From the NCBI RefSeq assembly GCF_002196515.1, contig NZ_CP018835.1, positions 682,001-746,000 of the forward strand: DNA of 64,000 bases. Reading direction: 5' to 3'. The translations under genes were made by a program, and so were the position numbers. The notes below the pieces were generated by a model. That model saw nothing but the letters and a program-made list of their open reading frames with translations. It was not told the DNA's origin and searched no databases. Each line of letters begins with the position of its first letter. The stretch's first letter is position 1. Of this stretch, positions 35,431 through 44,856 are shown one piece after another. This DNA comes from Vibrio gazogenes (GTDB lineage: Bacteria > Pseudomonadota > Gammaproteobacteria > Enterobacterales > Vibrionaceae).

Positions 35431-37086
35431 ATGTCTACCAAACAATGGACAACCAAGAGAACAGAAAAGCTAGCGCGCATCGCTGCGGTAGCGTCTTTGG
35501 CAGATGGGAAAGTGCTACCAACCGATCAAATGGTTGACGCACTGGAACAATTGATTAAGCCGAATGACCGTGTCGTTCTTGAAGGGAATAACCAAAAACA
35601 AGCAGACTTCCTTGCTCGCGTTCTTGAGCAGGTCAACCCGGACAAAATTCATCATCTTCATATGATCATGCCAAGTGTGAGCTTGCCATCACATATGAAT
35701 ATTTTCGAAAAAGGCATTGCCAGCAAGCTGGACTTCGCCTTCGCCGGCTCACAAAGTGTGCGCGTGGCACAAATGCTCGAAGACGGCATTTTAGAAATCG
35801 GTGCCATTCACACATACATCGAACTGTATGCACGCCTCTACGCTGACCTGATTCCTAACGTGGCATTGGTTGCCGGCTATAAAGCCGACCGCAAAGGTAA
35901 CCTTTACACCGGAGCTTCGACTGAAGATACCCCCGGATTGGTTGAAGCTCCGGCCTTTAAAGATGGCTTGGTGATCGCGCAAGTGAACGAAATCGTGGAC
36001 AACACCGAAGATCTCGAACGTGTTGATATTCCGGGTGACTGGGTCGATTTCATTGTGCAAGCGGACCAACCTTTCTACATTGAACCGCTGTTTACCCGTG
36101 ACCCTCGCCTGATTAAAGACACGCATATTCTTATGGCGATGATGGCGATTAAAGGCATCTACGCCAAACACGGGGTGCAAACTCTGAACCACGGGATCGG
36201 TTTTAACACCGCAGCGATTGAACTGCTGCTGCCAACCTACGGTGAACAGCTTGGCCTGAAAGGCAAAATCTGTAAACACTGGACCCTGAACCCGCACCCA
36301 ACCTTAATCCCGGCCATCGAATCGGGCTGGGTAGAAACCGTGCACTCCTTCGGGGGCGAACTGGGGATGGAAGAGTATGCACGTGCACGTTCTGACGTAT
36401 TCTTCACCGGCCCTGATGGGTCAATGCGTTCCAACCGGACAATGTGTCAACTGGCCGGTCAATACGCTGCTGATATGTTCATCGGCTCAACCCTGCAAAT
36501 GGATCCGGAAGGTAACTCTTCAACCGTCACTCACGGTCGTCTGGCCGGTTTCGGTGGCGCACCAAACATGGGGCATGACCCACGCGGTCGTCGCCACGCA
36601 ACCGACGCATGGCTCAACATGATCACTGACGAAGAAAAACAACGCGACGTCGTCAAAGGGAAAAAACTGGTAGTTCAATCGGTTGAAACCTATCAAGACG
36701 GTTCGAAGTCGACCTTCGTTGATCGCTTAGATGCCGTGGACGTCGCACAAAAAGCCGGGATGCCGATCGCACCGATCATGATCTACGGTGACGACGTCAC
36801 TCACCTGCTGACAGAAGAAGGCATCGCTTACCTCTACATGGCAAAAGATCTTGAAGAGCGTAAAGAGATGATTGCCGCCGTTGCGGGCGTGTCCGAATTT
36901 GGTCAACGCGTGACCAAAGCGCGTGTTCAAGCACTGCGCGCTGCCGGTAAAGTCGCCACACCGGAAGATCTCGGCATCAAACGCAGCGATGCAAACCGTT
37001 CACTTCTGGCAGCGAAAAGCGTTGCTGATCTGGTGACTTGGTCAAACGGCTTATATCAGCCACCAGCCAAATATCGTAGCTGGTGA
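35431..37086 (+). CDS. mdcA: Malonate decarboxylase alpha subunit (acetyl-S-ACP:malonate ACP transferase)
   Basis: 551 aa. Exchanges acetyl for malonyl on the acyl-carrier subunit, the first step of the malonate decarboxylase cycle. The CoA-transferase-like fold shows FTGPDGSMRSNRTMCQLAGQ and the flanking GGAPNMGHDPRGRRH. The ATG at 35431 (MSTKQWTTKR) is chosen over one 51 bases earlier because AAGGTG lies just upstream and homologs begin this way. First gene of an eight-gene operon ending with mdcH. Confidence 0.95.
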   Translation: MSTKQWTTKRTEKLARIAAVASLADGKVLPTDQMVDALEQLIKPNDRVVLEGNNQKQADFLARVLEQVNPDKIHHLHMIMPSVSLPSHMNIFEKGIASKLDFAFAGSQSVRVAQMLEDGILEIGAIHTYIELYARLYADLIPNVALVAGYKADRKGNLYTGASTEDTPGLVEAPAFKDGLVIAQVNEIVDNTEDLERVDIPGDWVDFIVQADQPFYIEPLFTRDPRLIKDTHILMAMMAIKGIYAKHGVQTLNHGIGFNTAAIELLLPTYGEQLGLKGKICKHWTLNPHPTLIPAIESGWVETVHSFGGELGMEEYARARSDVFFTGPDGSMRSNRTMCQLAGQYAADMFIGSTLQMDPEGNSSTVTHGRLAGFGGAPNMGHDPRGRRHATDAWLNMITDEEKQRDVVKGKKLVVQSVETYQDGSKSTFVDRLDAVDVAQKAGMPIAPIMIYGDDVTHLLTEEGIAYLYMAKDLEERKEMIAAVAGVSEFGQRVTKARVQALRAAGKVATPEDLGIKRSDANRSLLAAKSVADLVTWSNGLYQPPAKYRSW

Positions 37087-37955
37087 TGACGATGCAACGT
37101 TGTCAGAACGCATGTTTCGCCCCAACCGAGTGTGTCGGCATTGGCGAGCTTGCCAAACAAGCCTTGATTGCAGAGGTCACTCTGACCCCAAAACCGGGGC
37201 TGGTCGATAACCGCAATACGGGCTCACACACCGATCTGACCGTCAACTTAATGCTGCGTTCCGCAAGCTGTTTAGCGCCCTTTTTTGCCGAAATGGCACA
37301 AGTGGCGCTGGGTCAGCCGGTATCCGTCTGGCTGCGAGAGCAAATTGGTGCCATTGGGCGTCACGCTGAAGTGGCGATGATGGCAACAACCCAAGGGGTC
37401 AATACTCATCGCGGCGCTATCTGGGCATTAGGGTTACTGAGTACCGCGGCCATGGTCACGGACTCGCAAGACAAAACGGCAGAGCGGCTATGCGCGCTCG
37501 CCGGACAGATCGCCAGCCTGACAGATCGTCATGCGCCGAACACCTTTAGCAAAGGAAAGTTAGCGAGCAATCACTTTCAGGTGAATGGCGCGAAACAACA
37601 GGCTCAGCTCGGTTTTCCTGCCGTGACTGACCATGCACTGCCAACGTTGCGTCTTAGTCGTCTGCGTGGCCATTCAGAAACAGAAGCACGCCTGAATGCG
37701 TTGCTGGCACTGACAGCTCATCTGACTGACACCTGTGTGTTAAGTCGGGCAGGCTTAGCCGGACAGACACACTTACAAACTCGCAGCCGCGATATTTTGG
37801 CGCTTGGCGGCGTCAGTCACCCGCAAGGCTACGCCCTGCTGGAACAACTGGATGCCGACATGATCGCCCTCAATGCTTCACCCGGCGGCGCCGCTGACCT
37901 ACTGGCTGCCACGCTGTTTGTCGACTGGGTTGAACACTCAGAACTATCCAAATAA
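37086..37955 (+). CDS. mdcB: Triphosphoribosyl-dephospho-CoA synthase
   Basis: 289 aa, CitG/MdcB family. Makes 2'-(5''-triphosphoribosyl)-3'-dephospho-CoA from ATP and dephospho-CoA, the precursor of the prosthetic group of MdcC. The motif TPKPGLVDNRNTGSHTDL (about residues 30-50) is diagnostic. The start ATG shares one base with the mdcA stop (TGATG), implying translational coupling. A GTG three bases earlier and an ATG two codons later are alternatives. Confidence 0.92.
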   Translation: MTMQRCQNACFAPTECVGIGELAKQALIAEVTLTPKPGLVDNRNTGSHTDLTVNLMLRSASCLAPFFAEMAQVALGQPVSVWLREQIGAIGRHAEVAMMATTQGVNTHRGAIWALGLLSTAAMVTDSQDKTAERLCALAGQIASLTDRHAPNTFSKGKLASNHFQVNGAKQQAQLGFPAVTDHALPTLRLSRLRGHSETEARLNALLALTAHLTDTCVLSRAGLAGQTHLQTRSRDILALGGVSHPQGYALLEQLDADMIALNASPGGAADLLAATLFVDWVEHSELSK

Positions 37956-37971
37956 TCGGGAGGTTCCACTT

Positions 37972-39126
37972 ATGGAACAACTACATTTTTCCTATCAGGG
38001 ACAACAATCTATCAACAAGATGGTCCGTGTAGGTAACGTCGGTTCTGGCGATTTAGAGATTTTGCTTGAACCGAATGAGCACAACGAAATTACTATCGAT
38101 TTAATGACTTCAGTCGATAACCGTCAGCCACTTTGGCAGGCTGTCTTTGACCGTCAATTCGACGCGCAGAGCGCAGGGATGACAGTGACCATCAACGATT
38201 TTGGTGCCACGCCGGGTGTGATTGGTCTACGGCTGATTCAAGCGCTGGAACAACTCAACAGCGAACCAACCCCGACGACAGCAACACCGCTCGGGAATAT
38301 TTCCTTTATCGAAATGGGCGCACGTGACCGTGCCAAATTCATCCTCGATAACGGCAGCTTCCGTGAGGTGCTGGGCAACGAATACCACTCATTCTCGCCA
38401 TGGCTTGTTCCGCAAGGTGTGGTGCCACAAACCGATGATGGTGCTGTGGTTGCCAAAGGCACCATTGACGGAAAACCAAGTGTGGTAATTGGTATTGACG
38501 GCACCTTCCAAGGCGGCGCTATCGGTGAAATTTCCGGTGCGAAAATGGCCGCCGCACTTGAGCTGGCCCTTGAAGATGCCAAAGCCGGTCACCCAACGCA
38601 GGTGGTGCTGCTGCTCGAAACCGGTGGTGTACGTCTGCAAGAAGCCAACCTTGGCTTGGCAGCGATCGCCGATATTCACGCTGGCATCATCGCGCTACGT
38701 CAATACGTGCCGGTCACCTGTGTGGTTGCAGGTACTGTCGGCTGTTTCGGCGGCATGTCTATCGCAGCCGGTCTGTGTAGCAAACTGATTTTGACCCAAG
38801 AAGCACGTTTGGGACTTAACGGCCCGCAAGTGATCGAACAAGAAGCGGGGATTGAAGAGTATGACTCTCGTAACCGTCCATTCATTTGGTCGTTTACCGG
38901 GGGAGCACCACGGGTTGCCACCGGTTTTGCCGATGTCTTCGTTGCAGACAACGCGGAGCAAATTCGTCGCGAGGTCGCCCAAATCATCAATCAACCGCTG
39001 CCAGAAACGGCACGTTGTGAGCAAGTGGAACACTTCCTGTCTGTATTCGCAGCGATGGATAAACAAGAACAAGCCACTCCGGAACTTGTTCGTCACTATT
39101 TTGCCAAAGGAGAATCCAATGCGTAA
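37972..39126 (+). CDS. MdcC-MdcD fusion: malonate decarboxylase acyl carrier + beta (carboxylase) subunit
   Basis: 384 aa. Residues 1-100 are the acyl-carrier delta subunit, with the modified Ser in GNVGSGDLEI (Ser25, the position used in Klebsiella) and MTVTINDFGATPGV. After a Pro/Thr-rich linker (about 100-112), residues 113-384 are the MdcD carboxylase subunit (GTFQGGAIGEISGAKMA, TGGVRLQEANLGLAAIA, GCFGGMSIAAGLCS). These are normally two genes. There is no stop or start between them. GGGAGG lies upstream, and the 3' end overlaps mdcE by 8 bases. Confidence 0.93.
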   Translation: MEQLHFSYQGQQSINKMVRVGNVGSGDLEILLEPNEHNEITIDLMTSVDNRQPLWQAVFDRQFDAQSAGMTVTINDFGATPGVIGLRLIQALEQLNSEPTPTTATPLGNISFIEMGARDRAKFILDNGSFREVLGNEYHSFSPWLVPQGVVPQTDDGAVVAKGTIDGKPSVVIGIDGTFQGGAIGEISGAKMAAALELALEDAKAGHPTQVVLLLETGGVRLQEANLGLAAIADIHAGIIALRQYVPVTCVVAGTVGCFGGMSIAAGLCSKLILTQEARLGLNGPQVIEQEAGIEEYDSRNRPFIWSFTGGAPRVATGFADVFVADNAEQIRREVAQIINQPLPETARCEQVEHFLSVFAAMDKQEQATPELVRHYFAKGESNA

Positions 39127-39916
39127 TCGTGGTCTGACTTGGCTTCAAGCCTTAACCGCTCACGGCACAGCAGCCGACGGTTTTACCCCATCAGTCAAAG
39201 TGGTTGATAGCACGCTCGGTGACCAAAAAGCCCGTTTTATCGCGGTTGTGACCGATGAAAACAACGCCTTTCCTCGCGCTCGTCAAGGCGAAGTCGGTTT
39301 GCTTGAAGGCTGGAACCTCGCAAAAGCCATCAGCGAAGTGGTGGCTCAAGAAAAAGAGAGCAACAACAAAACCGCTATCGTGGCCGTGATTGATGTGCCT
39401 TCACAAGCGTATGGGCGTCGTGAAGAAGCATATGGCATCCACCAAGCGCTCGCAGCAGCAGCCAATGCTTATGCCACGGCGCGTAACGCCGGGCACCCGG
39501 TGATTGGTCTTATCGTCGGTAAAGCGATGTCCGGGGGCTTCCTTGCACACGGCTATCAGGCCAACCGCCTTATCGCGCTCGATGATGAAGGCTGTATGGT
39601 ACACGCCATGGGCAAAGCGTCAGCCGCGCGTATCACGCTACGCTCTGTCGCTGAACTGGAAAAACTGGCCGCGACCATTCCCCCCATGGCCTACGATATC
39701 CAAAACTACAGCACACTGGGTCTGCTCTGGAAAAAAGTAGCCGTAACGGACGCACAAGCACCGACGGCTCAGGATATCGACAGCATCAATACGGTTCTGA
39801 CTGAGGCACTGGCAGACATCGCTCAAGACAGCCAACGCGATCTGTCCGGACGCCTGAATGACGGTAACCGTCGTGCTTCACTCGATGTTCGTCAGCAGAT
39901 GGCGAAAGCTTGGTAA
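39119..39916 (+). CDS. mdcE: Malonate decarboxylase gamma subunit
   Basis: 265 aa. Together with MdcD it decarboxylates malonyl-S-ACP to acetyl-S-ACP and carbon dioxide. The crotonase-like fold shows VIDVPSQAYGRREEAYGI and GKAMSGGFLAHGYQANRLIA (about 85-150). Starts inside the end of the fused mdcCD gene with AAAGGAG upstream, so expression is coupled. The longer open frame upstream is a shadow of mdcD. Confidence 0.94.
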   Translation: MRNRGLTWLQALTAHGTAADGFTPSVKVVDSTLGDQKARFIAVVTDENNAFPRARQGEVGLLEGWNLAKAISEVVAQEKESNNKTAIVAVIDVPSQAYGRREEAYGIHQALAAAANAYATARNAGHPVIGLIVGKAMSGGFLAHGYQANRLIALDDEGCMVHAMGKASAARITLRSVAELEKLAATIPPMAYDIQNYSTLGLLWKKVAVTDAQAPTAQDIDSINTVLTEALADIAQDSQRDLSGRLNDGNRRASLDVRQQMAKAW

Positions 39917-39992
39917 TATTCCCCCTCGCAGCATAACCCGAAGCATCCCGGAGTGGATAACAGGGTTATGCTGCCCTTAAAGGTAAATGATT

Positions 39993-40946
39993 ATGTTTCA
40001 TGCTGTTTTGAATGCCATTGCCCCCATTTTTGTTGTGTTAGGTTTGGGTTATTTTTGTGGCTACCGCAAAATCGCGGATAATAAGAATGTGTCTGTCCTG
40101 AACGTGTTTGTCATGCGCTTTGCGCTGCCAACCGCTCTCTTTACTGCGACTTGGCATACCCCTGTCGCCGGCTTCATCGCTAAATTGCCTTTGATTGTTA
40201 TCTTAGTGCTGGCGATGTGGGTCCTGTGGGCATTCACCTACTACATTGCCCGTAACGTCTTCCATAAAGAACCGGCTCAGGCAGCGGTTTACGCGCTGAC
40301 TATTTCACTGCCCAACTACGCGGCACTCGGTGTGCCAATCTTAAGTGAAACCATCAGCGGTGCTACCGGGAGTGATATTGCACTCAACGTTGCGATTGCA
40401 ATTGCGTGCGGTTCAATCTTCCTTTCGCCACTGACTTTAATGGTCTTGGAAAAAGAAACCAAAGCAGAATTTAAAGATGCACCGATGAGTGCATTGATTG
40501 TGCCTCTGCTGATGAAAGCACTGAAAAACCCGATTGTGTTATGGCCGATTTTGGGGACGATTTTCTCTTGCTTTGGGACAACAATGCCCGACTTGCTGAC
40601 CCATGCTTTAAAACCTTTGGCCGCTGCCGCAGGTGGTGGTGCGCTGTTCCTCACCGGTCTTATCGTTTCAGCACGTCAGCTCAAAATCAATGGTGCGGTT
40701 ATCTTTGGCTTCGTCCTCAAGAACTTGATTCAACCGGTGATTGCATACGGGATTGCCATCGCCTTTGGCCTGCCAGCGGCCTTACTTGCAGCGTCGGTGT
40801 TCCTCATTGCATTGGCAACAGGTTTCTTCGGGGTGATGTTCGGAAACGGCTTTGGTGTTCAGGACGAAGATTCAGAAGGTACATTGCTGCTGTCAACGAT
40901 TCTCTTTGCGATCACAATGCCGCTGTTTATGTACTGCTTACTGTAA
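39993..40946 (+). CDS. mdcF: Malonate transporter, AEC family
   Basis: 317 aa with about ten membrane segments, an auxin efflux carrier-type permease. The MdcF proteins of this operon import malonate. The second ATG (39993) has AAAGG nine bases upstream and is preferred to the one six bases earlier. The operon position between mdcE and mdcG matches Klebsiella mdcABCDEFGH. Confidence 0.88.
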   Translation: MFHAVLNAIAPIFVVLGLGYFCGYRKIADNKNVSVLNVFVMRFALPTALFTATWHTPVAGFIAKLPLIVILVLAMWVLWAFTYYIARNVFHKEPAQAAVYALTISLPNYAALGVPILSETISGATGSDIALNVAIAIACGSIFLSPLTLMVLEKETKAEFKDAPMSALIVPLLMKALKNPIVLWPILGTIFSCFGTTMPDLLTHALKPLAAAAGGGALFLTGLIVSARQLKINGAVIFGFVLKNLIQPVIAYGIAIAFGLPAALLAASVFLIALATGFFGVMFGNGFGVQDEDSEGTLLLSTILFAITMPLFMYCLL

Positions 40947-40955
40947 GAGGTGATA

Positions 40956-41582
40956 ATGAAACTCGTCTATCAACCCCACGACCTACTTTGGGTGAACCAC
41001 TTATCTGATGATGAACAACCACCCGCGTGGTTTCACCTGACAGACCTGATTTCACGGCCAGTCGTGGTGAGACGAGCCCCATACCAAGCCGACCGCATTG
41101 CGGTCGGTATCCGCGGTTTCAGCCGTTCACAACGTCACGCCAGCTTGGTGACTCCGCAAGCAATTGTTCGCCATCTCACACCGGAGCAATTAGTCGAACA
41201 ACAGGGCTGGTACACGCAGTATCAAAACCATCCCCTGCCTCATTGGCAAACACTCGCAGACATCGACGATATTTTCCGTTCTTATTCACTCGCATGGGGT
41301 ATCACCGGCAGTCTTGCCTTTGAACTGGCAACCGGCATGCATACCGCCAATCCGCAAAGTGATATTGACCTGCGGATTTTGGCACCGACACCATTGGATA
41401 AACAACAAGCCAGCGAACTGGCGCAACAATTGGCAACACTCGCCCAAAGGCCGGATGTGCAAATTGAAACAGCGCTGGGGGCGTTTGCACTATCCGAGTG
41501 GTTGCAAACCTCTGGCAGCGTAATGATCAAAAGTAACCAAGGGCCGTTTTTAAGCGCGAACCCTTGGCAAACAGACGCTTAA
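40956..41582 (+). CDS. mdcG: Phosphoribosyl-dephospho-CoA transferase
   Basis: 208 aa. Transfers the phosphoribosyl-dephospho-CoA group made by MdcB to the acyl carrier. The nucleotidyltransferase motif is GSLAFELATG, then QSDIDLRI with the paired Asp (about residues 115-140). It starts ten bases after mdcF with AGAGGTG upstream; a GTG start six bases earlier is less likely. Confidence 0.92.
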   Translation: MKLVYQPHDLLWVNHLSDDEQPPAWFHLTDLISRPVVVRRAPYQADRIAVGIRGFSRSQRHASLVTPQAIVRHLTPEQLVEQQGWYTQYQNHPLPHWQTLADIDDIFRSYSLAWGITGSLAFELATGMHTANPQSDIDLRILAPTPLDKQQASELAQQLATLAQRPDVQIETALGAFALSEWLQTSGSVMIKSNQGPFLSANPWQTDA

Positions 41583-41597
41583 TGAAGGCACGTTTTT

Positions 41598-42521
41598 ATG
41601 GCAACTCTCTTCACTTATCCCGGTCAGGGAACTCAAAAAGCAGGCATGCTCACCGAGCTCAATGCATTTCCTCTCGGTCAGCAAATCTTACAACAAGCCA
41701 GTGACCATTTAGCCCAGGATATCCTCAGTTTGGATAACGAAACGGCACTGCTGAATAACCGCAATACGCAAGTCGCATTAACAGTGTGCAGTTACGCCTG
41801 CTCACAGATTCTGCGCGACCTTGGCATTGAACCCGATTATGTTTTGGGTCTGTCTATTGGTGCATTTCCTGCGGCCATCTCCGCCGGTATTCTCACCTTC
41901 GAACAAGGGCTGGACTTAGTGGCACGCCGCGGTGAATTAATGGCAAGTGCCTATCCGCAAGATTACGGTATGGCCGCGGTGATTGGGTTAAGTCTACCGG
42001 TATTACAAACACTGTTGCGTCAGGCACAGGCACAAGGTCACCCAGTGTTTATCGCCAACATCAACACCGAATCGCAAGTGGTCATCTCCGGCAGTGTCGC
42101 GGCGCTCAATGCTGTGTGCGAACTCGCGTTAGCCAAACAGGCCACCAGCGCAAAACTGCTCAAAGTGAATGTACCGTCACACTGTGAGCTGCTTGCGCCT
42201 CAGGCTGAAATATTTAACCAAGCCTTTGATGGTATTGACCTTGCGCGCCCGAAAATTACCTATGTGAGTGCCAATGCGGCCCGCGTGCTCTACCCGACCG
42301 ACCGTATCCGTGACGACTTAGCTCATAATATGGCCAGACAGGTGCACTGGTGGGAAACGGTTGCAATGCTCAAAGAACGCGGTGTGACCTTAGCGATTGA
42401 GATGAAGCCGGGCAGCGTACTGACCAACTTGTGTAAAGCCAGTATGCCGGATACTATCGCAGTAGCGATGGCATCAGAAAACCTGAATAATCTCGTGGCC
42501 CTGATGCGTCAATATGGTTAA
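41598..42521 (+). CDS. mdcH: Malonyl-CoA:ACP transacylase of malonate decarboxylase
   Basis: 307 aa. Loads malonyl onto the carrier subunit to start the cycle. It carries YPGQGTQKAGM at the N-terminus, the nucleophile Ser in GLSIGAFPAAISAG (about residue 85), and the conserved His in NVPSHCELL (about 198). FabD-type fold. It is 15 bases after mdcG and the last enzyme of the operon. Confidence 0.93.
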   Translation: MATLFTYPGQGTQKAGMLTELNAFPLGQQILQQASDHLAQDILSLDNETALLNNRNTQVALTVCSYACSQILRDLGIEPDYVLGLSIGAFPAAISAGILTFEQGLDLVARRGELMASAYPQDYGMAAVIGLSLPVLQTLLRQAQAQGHPVFIANINTESQVVISGSVAALNAVCELALAKQATSAKLLKVNVPSHCELLAPQAEIFNQAFDGIDLARPKITYVSANAARVLYPTDRIRDDLAHNMARQVHWWETVAMLKERGVTLAIEMKPGSVLTNLCKASMPDTIAVAMASENLNNLVALMRQYG

Positions 42522-42548
42522 AAAATCCAGCGATATCAATGAGACATT

Positions 42549-43505
42549 ATGAACAGACGTATACCGACCACGATTAAACGGTTAGAGATTTTCATCAACT
42601 ACATGGAACAGACCAACATGAACCAAGTGGCGGAAACGATGGATATCAACACCCTCTCGGTATATCGCGCCATTCATGCATTAGAAGAAGATTTAGGCTG
42701 TGTGCTGTTTGAAAAACGTGGCCGCAGCCTCGTGCCATTGCAGGCAGCGCAGATCCTCTATCAACAGTGTGTCACAACACTCAGCGACCTTTCCCGTGCA
42801 ATTGACAACACCCAGATCGCCGCAGGGATCACGCCGAAGAAAATACGCGTCGGCTCCGTCAATTCACTGACCATCGACTTAGTGCCCCATCTGTTGACCG
42901 CTTATCGCGAGCGCCGCCCTGATGTCCAACTGGAGTTTCATTCCGGCTCGAACTGCGAGCTGCTTGATAAACTCAAACGTTCAGAGCTCGATGTACTGAT
43001 GATTTATGGCGACCAACTGCTGGAACACAACACCAGCTACACCGCGATGAAACTGTTCGATGACCAAATCAGCTTTTCTGTCGCCATAACCAGTGAACAA
43101 CCCAAACCATCGCAGGTGCCGATTCAGGCAGACTACCTCCGTCGTCAGTCTTACATGACCCTCACCAAAGGTTTTGGCCTACGGGAGGCCTTCGATAGAG
43201 TGCTCGCCAAACTGGATGGCAAAGTCGAGATTCACTCTGAGTTTTCCAGCATCTTCGGCTTGAGCTTCGCTTTAAAAGCCGGGGCTTATGCCGCGCTATT
43301 ACCGACCCGCATGAGCGAAGTGTCTGCTCAAATTGGCTTGAAGTTTTACCCGCTGGCTCCAGAGCTCGCCGAATCACACGGTATCTATCTATTAATGAAC
43401 CGCGCCAGCGAACATAACCCGGCAATTCGGGCCTTAATTGCCGAGTGTCGGATGTACAGCCTACGCTGGCAGAAGTCGGCGCATCCGGCAGACAGTGCGC
43501 ACTAA
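42549..43505 (+). CDS. mdcR: LysR-type regulator of malonate utilisation
   Basis: 318 aa. The N-terminal winged helix-turn-helix (NQVAETMDINTLSVYRAIHA, residues 23-42) is followed by a substrate-binding domain (about 95-300). It lies 27 bases after mdcH on the same strand, so it is likely co-transcribed and activates the operon in response to malonate. Slightly unusual for LysR regulators is the same-strand location. Confidence 0.88.
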   Translation: MNRRIPTTIKRLEIFINYMEQTNMNQVAETMDINTLSVYRAIHALEEDLGCVLFEKRGRSLVPLQAAQILYQQCVTTLSDLSRAIDNTQIAAGITPKKIRVGSVNSLTIDLVPHLLTAYRERRPDVQLEFHSGSNCELLDKLKRSELDVLMIYGDQLLEHNTSYTAMKLFDDQISFSVAITSEQPKPSQVPIQADYLRRQSYMTLTKGFGLREAFDRVLAKLDGKVEIHSEFSSIFGLSFALKAGAYAALLPTRMSEVSAQIGLKFYPLAPELAESHGIYLLMNRASEHNPAIRALIAECRMYSLRWQKSAHPADSAH

Positions 43506-43528
43506 AGTCGCGTTGACAACTTTAGTGC
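43499..43528. terminator. Perfect 10-bp hairpin overlapping the mdcR stop
   Basis: GCACTAAAGT and ACTTTAGTGC pair perfectly across ten bases; the first arm contains the mdcR stop codon. The following AGTTCTC is only weakly U-rich. Probably the operon terminator. Confidence 0.5.
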
Positions 43529-43593
43529 AGTTCTCATGTCAACCATCCCTGAATGAAGGCATATCATGTTCCGTTAACCATTCAAAACCCTGC

Positions 43594-44757
43594 TCAGGCT
43601 TTTTCACTTTCCGGTAACGGTAATCGACGTTCGTTGTACACGACCAAATACACGAAGAATAGTATGCAGAGACTACACAAAGTCAGGACTATACCTAAAT
43701 GCTGAGACAACCCTACCAAGACCAAACCACCACCTACCATCAAGTAGTACATCAAGCCCAAGATCGCACCGGCAGTCCCCATACACTCTTTATAATTGCG
43801 CAGAGCGCGCGCTAGTATGTTCGGTATCGCTATACCGTACGCCATGACCACTAACATCATCGGCAATACGAACCATACGGTCTCCTCAAACAATAACAAC
43901 AAGACACCGCCACTCAGGGAAAGAATACACGCCAACGTGAGTTGCGACGAAAACTGCCAGTGTTTGCTAACCAAAAATTTGTTGATCACCGCACCGATAC
44001 CGACACCTGCTGCCAGAATCATACCGGTATAACCAAACCACGCATCCGGAACGTCAAGCTTAGAGAAAAGGAACGGTGCCAGCTGGTAGTAACTAAACAT
44101 GCAAATGTTAAATAACGCGACTAGCGATGCGCTGAGCCAAATATCGCCGTCCTTCAACATTTTAACCAAAGTTCCTCCAAACGAACTCGCCGATATCTGC
44201 TTTGGGCATGTTTCCGGTAGTTTCAAATACGCATACCCCAAAAGTACAGCAGCCAACACGGCCAAGCCTCCGAATACGCCTTGATATCCCCAATAATACG
44301 TCAGCAATGCACCACTTAAGACCCCCACAGCAGGACTAACGGCCATCGCCATCCCCATGAGCGAAAAAATTTTTGCCAATTCAAGACCGTCAAAGCGATC
44401 TCGTATCGCAGTTTGCGTCCCCACGGATCCAACAGATGCACCAAACGCCGCCAACATACGTGCGGCTAACAACACGATGAAACGACTGCTTAATAAAGCA
44501 ACGATTGAAGCGATTAAATAGAGTATGAGACCCAACAAAATGGTAGGACGCCGCCCAATGACATCGCACATACGTCCCCAAAACACCACGCCCAATGCAA
44601 AGGCGAAGAAGTAACATGATAGTGTTTGTGCTGCTATTGCCGCGCTAACTTGGAATCCATCAGCAATATAGGTCAAAGCCGGACTGTATATCGTTTCAAC
44701 CACTTGGGGAAACATCATCAATGACGTTGCCAGAGTCAGGGTCAGTCTACGTTTCAT
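43594..44757 (-). CDS. MFS exporter, Bcr/CflA type (NimT-like pairing)
   Basis: 387 aa with twelve membrane segments. The first conserved loop WGRMCDVIGRRPTILLG is the MFS motif A (about residues 55-72). The overall pattern resembles the Bcr/CflA drug-resistance group. I chose ATG 44757 (MKRRLTLTLA); one thirty bases earlier is possible. A divergent AraC regulator starts 99 bases away, and such pairs (for example NimR-NimT in E. coli) export toxic compounds. Confidence 0.85.
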   Translation of the reverse strand: MKRRLTLTLATSLMMFPQVVETIYSPALTYIADGFQVSAAIAAQTLSCYFFAFALGVVFWGRMCDVIGRRPTILLGLILYLIASIVALLSSRFIVLLAARMLAAFGASVGSVGTQTAIRDRFDGLELAKIFSLMGMAMAVSPAVGVLSGALLTYYWGYQGVFGGLAVLAAVLLGYAYLKLPETCPKQISASSFGGTLVKMLKDGDIWLSASLVALFNICMFSYYQLAPFLFSKLDVPDAWFGYTGMILAAGVGIGAVINKFLVSKHWQFSSQLTLACILSLSGGVLLLLFEETVWFVLPMMLVVMAYGIAIPNILARALRNYKECMGTAGAILGLMYYLMVGGGLVLVGLSQHLGIVLTLCSLCILFFVYLVVYNERRLPLPESEKA

Positions 44758-44856
44758 AAAAAATCCAGATCCAAAAATAAGATGCATACGGTAGCATCTT
44801 ACCCATAGAGACGATTACAATAAGAAAGACAATAAATTTACAAAATAGGACACAAT

